This document shows positions 1 through 6,663 of a stretch of 26,297 nucleotides of DNA, piece by piece (positions within the stretch are counted from its first letter, which is position 1; each line of letters opens with the position of its first letter). The position numbers were made by a program, and so were the translations under genes. The notes below the pieces were generated by a model. The model was given only the letters and a program-made list of their open reading frames with translations, searched no databases and was not told the origin of the DNA. The DNA comes from Zoogloeaceae bacterium (GTDB taxonomy: Bacteria > Pseudomonadota > Gammaproteobacteria > Burkholderiales > Rhodocyclaceae). The stretch lies in assembly GCA_031259605.1 (NCBI GenBank), contig JAIRLE010000198.1, forward strand, positions 1 to 26,297. The letters run 5' to 3'.

Positions 1-33
1 GCCAGACGGCATCCCCGGTCTGGCGTTTTTTTT
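1..33 (+). terminator. Rho-independent terminator of an upstream + strand gene
   Basis: The arms GCCAGAC and GTCTGGC (7 bp, perfect) enclose a 10-base loop and are followed directly by a run of eight T on the + strand. The gene it ends lies left of the window. It also marks the left limit of the space in which a ruvB gene could follow ruvA. Confidence 0.75.
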
Positions 34-90
34 GCGGCGGAAACCCATCAGAACCTGTTCATGATCTCTGCCGCTCGCCGTCCTTCTCTC

Positions 91-200
91 TGTCATTGCG
101 ATGACCGCAGGCCCACGGCGATCCAGGCGGCGGTTCCGCTTTTCCGAAACGGCAAGGCAAACGGAGGCCGTGCTGGATTGCCGCGAGCCTTCGGCTTTCG
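91..200. repeat. Degenerate intergenic inverted repeat in a gene-free gap (34-248)
   Basis: No coding region is supported between the terminator and ruvA. An 18-base arm at 109-126 (containing GGCGATCCAG) pairs imperfectly with 173-190 (containing CTGGATTGCC). The three non-identical positions are all transition-type, so they keep G-U pairing possible in RNA. The left flank TGTCATTGCGATGACC also resembles ends of dispersed palindromic intergenic repeats of proteobacteria. I infer a decayed dispersed repeat rather than a regulatory site. The family cannot be named from one copy. Confidence 0.4.
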
Positions 201-248
201 CTTTTGACGAGGACGCTTATCCGCTGCTTTCAATTTTTGAAACAGCTT

Positions 249-830
249 CTAAATCCGCGCCAGGGTTTTGAGGGTTTGGCGAATGCCTTCGGCGGTGGAA
301 AGGCCGTGGGGCAGGATGCGGATTGCGGCGAGGGCTTCCTTTTCGGAATAGCCCAGCGCCAGCAGGGCGTTCAGCACGTCATCCGCGGCGGCGGTGTCCG
401 GCGCGGCATTGCCGTCACCGTCAAGGGCGGCGGGGAGTTTGCCCTTGAGTTCCAGGAGCAGGCGTTCGGCGGTTTTCTTGCCGATGCCGGGGACGCGGGT
501 AAGCCGCCCGCTTTCCTGGCGCGCCACGGCGGCGGACAGGTCCGCTACCGACAAGCCGGAAAGCACCGCCAGCGCCGTGCGCGCGCCCACGCCGGAAATC
601 TTCAGCAACTGGCGAAAAGCGGCGCGCTCGCCAGTCGCGCTGAAACCGTAGAGAAACTGCCCGTCCTCGCGCATGACATGGTGAATCAGCAACGTGACCG
701 ATTCGCCCAGCGCGGGCAAGTTATAGAACGTGCTCATCGGCACATTGATTTCGTAACCGACGCCGCCCACGTCGAGCAGGATTTGCGGCGGATTTTTTTC
801 GGCCAGCAGGCCGGAGAGTCGTCCTATCAT
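249..830 (-). CDS. ruvA: Holliday junction branch migration protein RuvA
   Basis: RuvA is the tetrameric DNA-binding subunit that clamps four-way junctions and recruits the RuvB motor during recombinational repair in the cytoplasm. The 193-residue product has the family length. It starts MIGRLSG, has the N-terminal OB-fold segment, two helix-hairpin-helix motifs (ISGVGART around residue 75 and VPGIGKKTAERL around 110) and the C-terminal domain III that contacts RuvB. The start is fixed by the ATGA overlap with the ruvC stop (827-830), which implies translational coupling. An in-frame extension upstream runs antisense to none of the family and is ignored. No ruvB follows: the space down to position 1 is non-coding. 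Confidence 0.95.
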   Translation of the reverse strand: MIGRLSGLLAEKNPPQILLDVGGVGYEINVPMSTFYNLPALGESVTLLIHHVMREDGQFLYGFSATGERAAFRQLLKISGVGARTALAVLSGLSVADLSAAVARQESGRLTRVPGIGKKTAERLLLELKGKLPAALDGDGNAAPDTAAADDVLNALLALGYSEKEALAAIRILPHGLSTAEGIRQTLKTLARI

Positions 831-1333
831 GATCGTTCCAGTGCCCTGATGCGTCTTGCCATGCCTCCCAGACCGGCATGCGCGTGACAAATGGCGGCGG
901 CCAGCGCGTCCGAAGCATCCGCCTGCGGCGCGCCGGAAAGATTCAAGAAGCGCATGACCATGTGTTCCACCTGTTTTTTCGCCGCCTTGCCCTGTCCGAC
1001 GACCGCCTGCTTGATTTGCAGCGCCGTATATTCCGCCACCGGCAGCTTTCCGGCCACCAGCGCGGCAATGACCGCGCCGCGCGCTTGTCCCAGCAGCAAC
1101 GTGGAATTCGGATTCACATTGACGAAAACCTTTTCCGCCACGGCTTCCTCCGGCGCGTAGCGCGCCATGACTTCGCCCACGCCGGCAAACAATGTGGCGA
1201 TGCGTTCCGGCAGGCTTTGCTTCGCGTTGGAGCGGATGCAACCGCTGGCGATGTAACGCAGCGTTGCGCCCTCCTTGTCGATGACGCCAAAGCCGGTCAC
1301 GCGCAGGCCAGGATCAATGCCGAGGATACGCAT
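827..1333 (-). CDS. ruvC: Crossover junction endodeoxyribonuclease RuvC
   Basis: RuvC is the dimeric metal-dependent resolvase that cuts Holliday junctions symmetrically and works with RuvAB. The 168-residue product opens with MRILGIDPG. The four acidic catalytic residues of the RNase H-like fold are visible as D7, E67 (in VAEKVF), D139 and D142 (in ADASDA). It overlaps ruvA by four bases (ATGA). The region before the ATG at 1333 shows no convincing Shine-Dalgarno sequence. The gene upstream is ackA, not the yebC found in many gammaproteobacteria. A hairpin between ackA and ruvC suggests ruvCA is transcribed at least partly on its own. Confidence 0.96.
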   Translation of the reverse strand: MRILGIDPGLRVTGFGVIDKEGATLRYIASGCIRSNAKQSLPERIATLFAGVGEVMARYAPEEAVAEKVFVNVNPNSTLLLGQARGAVIAALVAGKLPVAEYTALQIKQAVVGQGKAAKKQVEHMVMRFLNLSGAPQADASDALAAAICHAHAGLGGMARRIRALERS

Positions 1334-1369
1334 GGCGGAAGACGGAACAAAACATACGGGGACAGGAAA

Positions 1370-1408
1370 GACAGGGGAAAACCATGCGGCGGCTTCGCCG
1401 CCGCATGG
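1370..1408 (-). terminator. Hairpin terminator downstream of ackA
   Basis: The arms CCATGCGGCGG (1382-1392) and CCGCCGCATGG (1398-1408) form a perfect 11 bp stem with a 5-base loop. Read on the minus strand it is followed by TTTTCCCC, a short T tract. It sits between the ackA stop (1422) and the ruvC start (1333), so it most likely ends or attenuates the pta-ackA transcript. Confidence 0.5.
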
Positions 1409-1421
1409 CGCCGGGTGGGGG

Positions 1422-2606
1422 TTACAGGTTCAACAGCGTCCGGGTGTGATGGGCGATCATCCATTCCTCGTTGGTGGGGATGACCAGCACGTCAACGGTA
1501 CTCTCCGGGGCGCTGATGCGGATGTGGCGGCGCTCGTTGGCTTCGGAATCGAGCTTGATGCCCAGCCAGGCGGAAAGCAGGATGACACGGCGGCGGATTT
1601 CGGCGGCATTCTCGCCGATGCCGCCGGTGAATACTAGCGCGTCCAGACCTCCCGCAGCGGCGGACATGGAGCCGATTTCGCGGGCGATGCGGTAGCAGAA
1701 CAGGTTGACCGCTTCCTGCGCTTCGGGCTTGTCGCTGGCGAGCAGTGTGCGCATGTCCTGGCTGATGCCGGAAACGCCGAGCAGGCCGGATTCCTTGTAC
1801 AGCAGGTTGGTGATCTCCTTGGCGTTCATGCCCTTGTTTTCCATCAGGTAGAGCAACACGCCGGGGTCGATGGCGCCGACGCGCGTTCCCATGACGAGGC
1901 CATCCACCGCCGTAAAGCCCATGGTGGTCGCCACGCCCTTGCGTCCCACCATCGCCGCCATGCTCGCGCCATTGCCGAGGTGGGCAATGACGACGCGGCC
2001 TTCGGCGCGCGACGAGTGTTCCGGCAGGACGCGCGCGATGTATTCGTAGGAAAGGCCGTGGAAACCGTAGCGGCGCACGCCTTCTTCGGTGAAGGCGCGC
2101 GGCAGGCCGAAAATCTGCGCTTCATCGGGCTGGGTGCGGTGGAAGGCGGTATCGAAACAGCCAACTTGCGGCACATCGGGCATGAGCGATTGAATGGCGT
2201 AAATGCCCGCCAGATTGTGCGGTTGATGCAAGGGCGCCAGCGGAATGAAATCCGTGAGTTCTTCGAGCGTGCGCCCTTCCAGGCGCACGGGTTTGGAAAA
2301 AAGTTGCCCGCCGTGCACGACGCGATGGCCAACGGCGACGATCTTCCAGTCGGCGGCTTCGCCGGTAAACCAGGAAAGCAGATAATCAAAGGCTTTCTGG
2401 TGGTCGGGATTGGCGACAGGCAGATCGTTGTTGGCGATTTTTTCACCATCTGTGTTTTTGGCGGCCAGTTTGGCGACAGGAGTGCCGATGCCGTCGATTT
2501 GCCCGGAAATGACCGCCGCGTCGCCCAAGGTTTTTCCCACGATGGGAAAAAGGGCAAACTTGATGGAAGAAGAACCGGCGTTGATGGTGAGGATGGCTTG
2601 ACTCAT
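1422..2606 (-). CDS. ackA: Acetate kinase AckA
   Basis: Acetate kinase interconverts acetyl phosphate plus ADP with acetate plus ATP in the cytoplasm, the substrate-level phosphorylation step of the Pta-AckA pathway. The 394-residue length is typical. Recognisable motifs are LTINAGSSSIKF (N9), GHRVVHGG (R95), CFDTAFHR (D152), YGFHGLSYEY (H183), HLGNGASM, MGTRVGAIDPG (R242), FTGGIGENA and the C-terminal TNEEWMIA (E380). These cover the acetate pocket and nucleotide site of the ASKHA fold. It starts 5 bases after the pta stop. Its AGGAG ribosome binding site lies in the pta end, so the two genes are an operon. Propionate kinases share the motifs, so substrate range is inferred. Confidence 0.95.
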   Translation of the reverse strand: MSQAILTINAGSSSIKFALFPIVGKTLGDAAVISGQIDGIGTPVAKLAAKNTDGEKIANNDLPVANPDHQKAFDYLLSWFTGEAADWKIVAVGHRVVHGGQLFSKPVRLEGRTLEELTDFIPLAPLHQPHNLAGIYAIQSLMPDVPQVGCFDTAFHRTQPDEAQIFGLPRAFTEEGVRRYGFHGLSYEYIARVLPEHSSRAEGRVVIAHLGNGASMAAMVGRKGVATTMGFTAVDGLVMGTRVGAIDPGVLLYLMENKGMNAKEITNLLYKESGLLGVSGISQDMRTLLASDKPEAQEAVNLFCYRIAREIGSMSAAAGGLDALVFTGGIGENAAEIRRRVILLSAWLGIKLDSEANERRHIRISAPESTVDVLVIPTNEEWMIAHHTRTLLNL

Positions 2607-2611
2607 GGTGA

Positions 2612-3565
2612 TTAGCTCCTGTTCTTCTGACTGTTGGCGTGGGCGATCAGGGCCGCGATGACGCAGGATGCCGTGCGCGTCTCGGCGCTGTCGGCGCGGG
2701 AAGTGAGGATGACCGGGGCTTTCGCGCCAAGCACGACACCCGCCGTCAAGGCGTTGGCCAGGTATTCGAGCTGTTTGAACAGCACGTTGCCAACTTCCAG
2801 GTTGGGCACCATGAAAATATCGGCCTGTCCGGCGACGGAGGAGACGATGCCCTTGACGGCGACGGCTTCCGGCGATACGGCGTTGTCAAAAGCCAGCGGA
2901 CCGTCGAGCAGGCCGCCCTTGATTTGCCCGCGATCCGCCATTTTGCACAGCGCCGCCGCCTCGAGGGTGGCGGGCATTTTGGGATTCACGGTTTCCACGG
3001 CGGCGAGAATGGCCACCTTGGGCGTGCCGATGCCGAGCACCTTGCCCAGTTCAATGGCGTTCTGGATGATATCCGCCTTTTCTTCCAGCGAGGGCGCGAT
3101 ATTGACGGCAGCGTCGGTAATCAGCATGAGACGGGGATAAGTCGGCACGTCCATGACGAAAACGTGGCTGATGCGGCGGCTGGTGCGGAAATTATTGGCG
3201 CGGGTGACGACGGCACCCATCAGTTCGTCGGTATGCAGGCTGCCTTTCATCAGCGCGCCGCTTTCGCCGTCGCGCGTCAGGGCCACGGCGGTATTGGCGG
3301 CATCGATGCTGTCCTTGGTATTGACGATGCGAAAGCCCTTGAGGTCGAGGCTGAATTCTTCCGCCACCGCGCGGATTTTCGTTTCCGGGCCGACGAGAAT
3401 GGGATGGATGATGTTGGCTTCCGCCGCCATCAGCGGGCCGCGCAGGGATTCCTTGTCGCAGGGATAGGCGACGGCGACGGGAATCGGCGGAATATCCCTG
3501 GTACGGCTGATCAAACGTTGCAGGCGCTCTTTTTTGTCTGCCAGGGGGGTAGTGTCATTTTGCAT
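2612..3565 (-). CDS. pta: Phosphate acetyl/butyryltransferase family protein (Pta)
   Basis: This 317-residue protein belongs to the PTA_PTB family, which moves acyl groups between CoA and phosphate. With ackA directly downstream, acetyl-CoA plus phosphate giving acetyl phosphate is the likely reaction. Visible family stretches include ALMKGSLHTDELMGAV, SHVFVMDVPTYPRLMLITDA, ALCKMADRGQIKGGLLDGPLAFDNA and the C-terminal VVLGAKAPVILTSRADS. The start MQNDTT at 3565 has a GGAG site seven bases upstream; an in-frame ATG 23 codons earlier is less likely. It lacks both the P-loop/DRTGG N-terminal part of long E. coli Pta and the MaoC hydratase domain fused to many betaproteobacterial relatives. A phosphate butyryltransferase role is the alternative. 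Confidence 0.88.
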   Translation of the reverse strand: MQNDTTPLADKKERLQRLISRTRDIPPIPVAVAYPCDKESLRGPLMAAEANIIHPILVGPETKIRAVAEEFSLDLKGFRIVNTKDSIDAANTAVALTRDGESGALMKGSLHTDELMGAVVTRANNFRTSRRISHVFVMDVPTYPRLMLITDAAVNIAPSLEEKADIIQNAIELGKVLGIGTPKVAILAAVETVNPKMPATLEAAALCKMADRGQIKGGLLDGPLAFDNAVSPEAVAVKGIVSSVAGQADIFMVPNLEVGNVLFKQLEYLANALTAGVVLGAKAPVILTSRADSAETRTASCVIAALIAHANSQKNRS

Positions 3566-3807
3566 AACAAACTCCAGATGAAAAAGGAAAATCAGGGGCA
3601 ATCCGCCGGAAGCCGCTGGCGATGGTTTTTTCATCGTTCAAACATGCTGCCCGGCACCGCCCTGAACGCGCATATTACCCCGAATGCGCGGCAAAGAGCA
3701 GCAGCGGGAATAATTGGTTTCATGGCGCGAAATTTATCTGACATCCCAGAGACAAAACACCGGAGACGGCGTAAAGTGGCGACCGCCGATTTTTCCGCCG
3801 CTCCACT
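3566..3807. other. Divergent intergenic region pta / yihY
   Basis: This 242-base gap separates two divergent genes and should hold promoters for both. I see only weak matches. On the minus strand TAATAT (3677-3672) could be a -10 for pta. On the + strand there is TTGGTT (3714-3719) with TTATCT (3734-3739), but the spacing is too short. No coding region, operator palindrome or strong hairpin is evident. Confidence 0.3.
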
Positions 3808-4620
3808 ATGTCGCAATCTTTCTTTCGCTGTCTTTTTGCGCTGCCTGCGCATCTGCTGCGGGTTTTTCGCCGGGAACATCTGGTGCAAATGGCGGCAGCC
3901 CTGTCTTTTTCCACCTTGCTGACGTTGGTGCCGCTGGTGACGCTGGTGCTGGCGATGGCGGCCAGCTTGCCGGGATTTGGCGCGCTGGTGCGCCAGCTTG
4001 ACGCTTTCGTCATGCAGACGCTGATGCCGGGGAATTCTGGCGGCATGGTAGCCCGGCACGTCTACAGCATGGCAAGTAACGCGCATTTGCTGGCCTGGCC
4101 CTGGGTGCTGGTGTTGGCCGGGATGGTCTTTTTCCTTCTGCATACGCTGGAAGGCGCGCTGAACCAGATTTGGGGCGTCCGCGAGGGGCGCTCCTGGGTG
4201 AGACGCTTGCCGCTTTATCTTATTGGCATGGCCGGTGTGCCGCTGTTCATGGGGATATTGACCAGCCTGGGCGATTTTTTGCTCAAGCTGGCACTGGGCT
4301 GGAACAGTGGGCTTGCGTCCTATCAGGCGCGGCTCATGGACGGGCTGAATTACATCTTGCTGGGCGCGTTTTTCGCGCTGCTGTATTACGCCATGCCGAA
4401 TGTGCGGGTTGGCCGCCGGGCGGCATTGTTTGGCGGCATTCTGGCGAGCCTGTCGATTGCGTTCATGCAGCAGGGATTTCTCTGGTATGTGAGCCGCGCC
4501 AGTTTCTATTCCACGTTGTATGGCGTGTTGTCGGCCTTACCCATTTTTCTGCTCTGGCTTTATCTGGCCTGGGTGCTGGTGCTGGTCATTGCCGTCCTGG
4601 TGGCATACATCGACAGATGA
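3808..4620 (+). CDS. yihY: YihY/BrkB family inner-membrane protein
   Basis: The 270-residue protein has about six hydrophobic segments and the family stretches MAAALSFSTLLTLVPLVTL near the N terminus, HTLEGALNQIWGV in the middle, and ASFYSTLYGVLSALPIFLLW near the C terminus. These identify the YihY/virulence factor BrkB family, once mis-assigned as RNase BN. Members are polytopic inner-membrane proteins whose transport or envelope function is not firmly established. The length is at the short end: many betaproteobacterial members carry a longer cytoplasmic C-terminal tail. The ATG has only a weak ribosome site. The last 84 bases overlap the 3' end of the opposite-strand kinase-like gene. Confidence 0.9.
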   Translation: MSQSFFRCLFALPAHLLRVFRREHLVQMAAALSFSTLLTLVPLVTLVLAMAASLPGFGALVRQLDAFVMQTLMPGNSGGMVARHVYSMASNAHLLAWPWVLVLAGMVFFLLHTLEGALNQIWGVREGRSWVRRLPLYLIGMAGVPLFMGILTSLGDFLLKLALGWNSGLASYQARLMDGLNYILLGAFFALLYYAMPNVRVGRRAALFGGILASLSIAFMQQGFLWYVSRASFYSTLYGVLSALPIFLLWLYLAWVLVLVIAVLVAYIDR

Positions 4621-5385
4621 CGGGGGTTGCCCTGCTTTTTTTTGCTGGCGTTTTGCCAGCCATTGCCGCCAATGGCCGATTTCCGGGGCGTTGGCGGGCG
4701 TTTCGAGGTAAAGGGCGAGAAAGCGGTTGATTTCCGTTGCGGTCAGTTGCGGCGCGTGGCGGAGGAATTGCTCCACATCCCGGATGCGTTCGCGGCGAAA
4801 GTGGAGGGAACGGCTTTTTTCCAGGTCGATCAGGCAGGCGGCGTAGCCTTTTTCCTGCGCGCGGACGAAGATGTGATGTGGATAAAAGCAGCAATGCGTC
4901 AGGCGGGCTGCGTGCAGGCGGCGCGCGAGGAGCGCGCAGGCGTCGAGGAGTTCGCCGCGCTGTTCTGGCGGGCATTGCGGCCAGTCGGCAAGCCAGCTTG
5001 CCAGATCGCGCCAACCGGAAAGGGCGCGGGTGAGCAGGATGGCGCGCTGTTCGCTTGCGATCTTGCGCATGCCGAAGAAGACGGCGCAGAGGGCGGGAAC
5101 CTGGCGTTCGGCGTAGCGGCGGATATTGCGGAATTCGCGGGCAAAGGTCGGTTCGCCAAAAGGATGGGTGAGCGAGCGGGTCAGGTGATTGGACTGGCGC
5201 TTGAGAAAATAGTCCTGTCCGGGCAGTTCGAGCCGACAGACGGAACTCCAGCCGTCGCCTCCGCGACCGGCGTTGGGATGTTCCACCGTTTCGAGTTCCA
5301 GTTGCCACAGGGCGTCGAAATCGGCCAATCCCGCGGCTTCCAGCAGGGGAATGTCGGCGGCGGCGATGAAATCATGCGTCGTCAT
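4537..5385 (-). CDS. InaA/WaaP-type lipopolysaccharide kinase-like protein
   Basis: The 282-residue protein has the outline of the Kdo/WaaP kinase superfamily, small protein-kinase-like folds that phosphorylate LPS core sugars at the inner membrane. K62 in YFLKRQ resembles the ATP-binding lysine and E84 in FAREFRN the helix-C glutamate. THCCFYPHHIFV (164-174) matches the catalytic loop, and LIDLEKSR (186-192) the metal-binding loop. The loop has Cys where WaaP has the catalytic Asp (HRDCY in WaaP), as I recall for the InaA-like subgroup, so activity is uncertain. The start MTTHDF was chosen over an ATG 29 codons earlier that would overlap the dsbA end; ribosome site weak. After an A8 tract (codons for QQKK) the last ~25 residues run antisense to yihY and look unlike a conserved domain. 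Confidence 0.75.
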   Translation of the reverse strand: MTTHDFIAAADIPLLEAAGLADFDALWQLELETVEHPNAGRGGDGWSSVCRLELPGQDYFLKRQSNHLTRSLTHPFGEPTFAREFRNIRRYAERQVPALCAVFFGMRKIASEQRAILLTRALSGWRDLASWLADWPQCPPEQRGELLDACALLARRLHAARLTHCCFYPHHIFVRAQEKGYAACLIDLEKSRSLHFRRERIRDVEQFLRHAPQLTATEINRFLALYLETPANAPEIGHWRQWLAKRQQKKAGQPPSSVDVCHQDGNDQHQHPGQIKPEQKNG

Positions 5386-5440
5386 GGGCGGGATTCGGGC
5401 GTCCGTCAACCGCGCGCGGGATATTTTCCGGGCTGTTTCG

Positions 5441-6076
5441 TTATTTTTTATTCTGTTCCCTGATTTGGGCAATCAGCCGGTCGGTATTGTCCAGCAGTTC
5501 TTCGTAGCTTGCGCCCTGCATTTTGTAGGCGCCGTCGACCACGACACAGGGGACGCTGTCTACCTGGGCGGATTCGCGCAGTTTTTCGCCTTGATTGACC
5601 TTGCTCGTGACGGAGAAGGATTTCATGATTTCGCCAAATTTTTCCCGGTTGCCGCCCTGGCTGGCGTACCAGTCGAGAATGGCCTTGTCGGTATAGAGTT
5701 TTTGTCTTTGCTGGTGCAGGGCATTGAAGACCTTGCTGTCCAGTTTGGCGAGTTCGCCGCTGATTTCCAGCGCGTAATAGAAGCGGGCGAGGCTGGCCCA
5801 AGGCGCGTTCCAGGCGACGGGGATGCGCCGGAAGGCGACATGGGCGGGCTGGCGGGCAGCCCATTTGACGATGATCGGATGAAAGTCGTTGCAGTGGTTG
5901 CAGCCGTAGGAGAAAAATTCCAGGACGGCAATCTTGCCCGCGCCTTCCTTGGGCATCGGACGCGGCAGGCGTTCGTGGGGCGCGGCGGCGGACTGCGCGA
6001 ACAAGACGCCCGGCAGGGTTGCGCCCAGCGCCAGCGCGATGGAAGAAGAAAGAAAATGGCGACGATGAATATGCAT
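5441..6076 (-). CDS. dsbA: DsbA-like periplasmic thiol:disulfide oxidoreductase with a CNHC active site
   Basis: DsbA proteins oxidise cysteine pairs in exported proteins and are re-oxidised by DsbB. The 211-residue product has a signal peptide with RRHFLSSS followed by a hydrophobic run (residues 5-28), resembling a Tat signal. The thioredoxin-fold active site is FFSYGCNHCNDFHP (C59, C62), a helical insert follows, and the cis-proline is in SVPCVVVDG (P176). Two oddities: the dipeptide is NH instead of the usual PH, and a third cysteine, C177, follows the cis-proline where Thr or Ala is normal. It starts 3 bases after the SPOR gene stop with a GGAGG site overlapping that stop, so it is co-transcribed with argS and the SPOR gene. 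Confidence 0.88.
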   Translation of the reverse strand: MHIHRRHFLSSSIALALGATLPGVLFAQSAAAPHERLPRPMPKEGAGKIAVLEFFSYGCNHCNDFHPIIVKWAARQPAHVAFRRIPVAWNAPWASLARFYYALEISGELAKLDSKVFNALHQQRQKLYTDKAILDWYASQGGNREKFGEIMKSFSVTSKVNQGEKLRESAQVDSVPCVVVDGAYKMQGASYEELLDNTDRLIAQIREQNKK

Positions 6077-6079
6077 GTT

Positions 6080-6646
6080 TTATTCCTCCGCGTTGATCAA
6101 CAGGGTTTCCACGCCTTGCTGCGCGAGGGTGGCGCGGATACTGCTGGCCTCGTCGATTTTTTTGTACGGACCCAGGCGCAGGCGGAAAAAGGTGCTGCCC
6201 TGCACCATGACTTGTTGCACATGCGCTTCCATGCCTTTCATGGCCAGCGCCGCCTTGAGGTTGTCCGCTTCCTGCGGGTCGCTGAACGCGCCCGCTTGCA
6301 GGTAATGCAGCTTTACGGGCGGAGTGGCGGATGCCGCGGACGCGGGCGTTGTGGCGGACGGCGGTTGTTGCGGCACGGCATCCGTTCTCCCTGGCAGGAT
6401 GTCGTAGAACTGGAAGCGGTTTTCCGGCGTGGCGTCGCCGGGTTTGCCGGGCAGGATCGCGGGCGGTTGCCCCTGGCCGGGCTGGACGTTTTGCGGCGGC
6501 GCGGCGCGGGTAAAAGGCGCTTCCATCCGGTTCATGTACCAGACCACGGCGGCGGCAATCGCCACGCCCAGAACCAGGCCGATGAACATGCCCACCAGGG
6601 TGCCGCCCTGCGCGGAATGTCGTGCTGTGTGCTGTGTTGCTTTCAT
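6080..6646 (-). CDS. SPOR-domain membrane-anchored protein
   Basis: The 188-residue protein has a short cytoplasmic N terminus, one transmembrane helix (about residues 16-38, LVGMFIGLVLGVAIAAAVVW), a Pro/Gln/Ala-rich periplasmic linker and a C-terminal SPOR domain from about residue 112 (HYLQAGAFSDPQEADNLKAAL, then FRLRLGPYKKIDEA). SPOR domains bind glycan strands stripped of stem peptides and bring proteins to the septum, as in FtsN and DamX. This suggests an envelope or division role. The gene lies 17 bases after argS and just before dsbA, an arrangement seen in other betaproteobacteria. The start at 6646 has an AGGAG about ten bases upstream, lying in a small AGGAG-T-CTCCT palindrome. A longer upstream frame runs into argS and is rejected. 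Confidence 0.88.
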   Translation of the reverse strand: MKATQHTARHSAQGGTLVGMFIGLVLGVAIAAAVVWYMNRMEAPFTRAAPPQNVQPGQGQPPAILPGKPGDATPENRFQFYDILPGRTDAVPQQPPSATTPASAASATPPVKLHYLQAGAFSDPQEADNLKAALAMKGMEAHVQQVMVQGSTFFRLRLGPYKKIDEASSIRATLAQQGVETLLINAEE

Positions 6647-6663
6647 TTGAAGGAGACTCCTGG

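Noticed and set aside
4636..4660. T8 tract next to a GCTGGC...GCCAGC hairpin between yihY and the kinase-like gene
   Set aside because: The T run precedes the hairpin on the + strand, and on the minus strand the hairpin is followed by A, so it is not a terminator in either direction.
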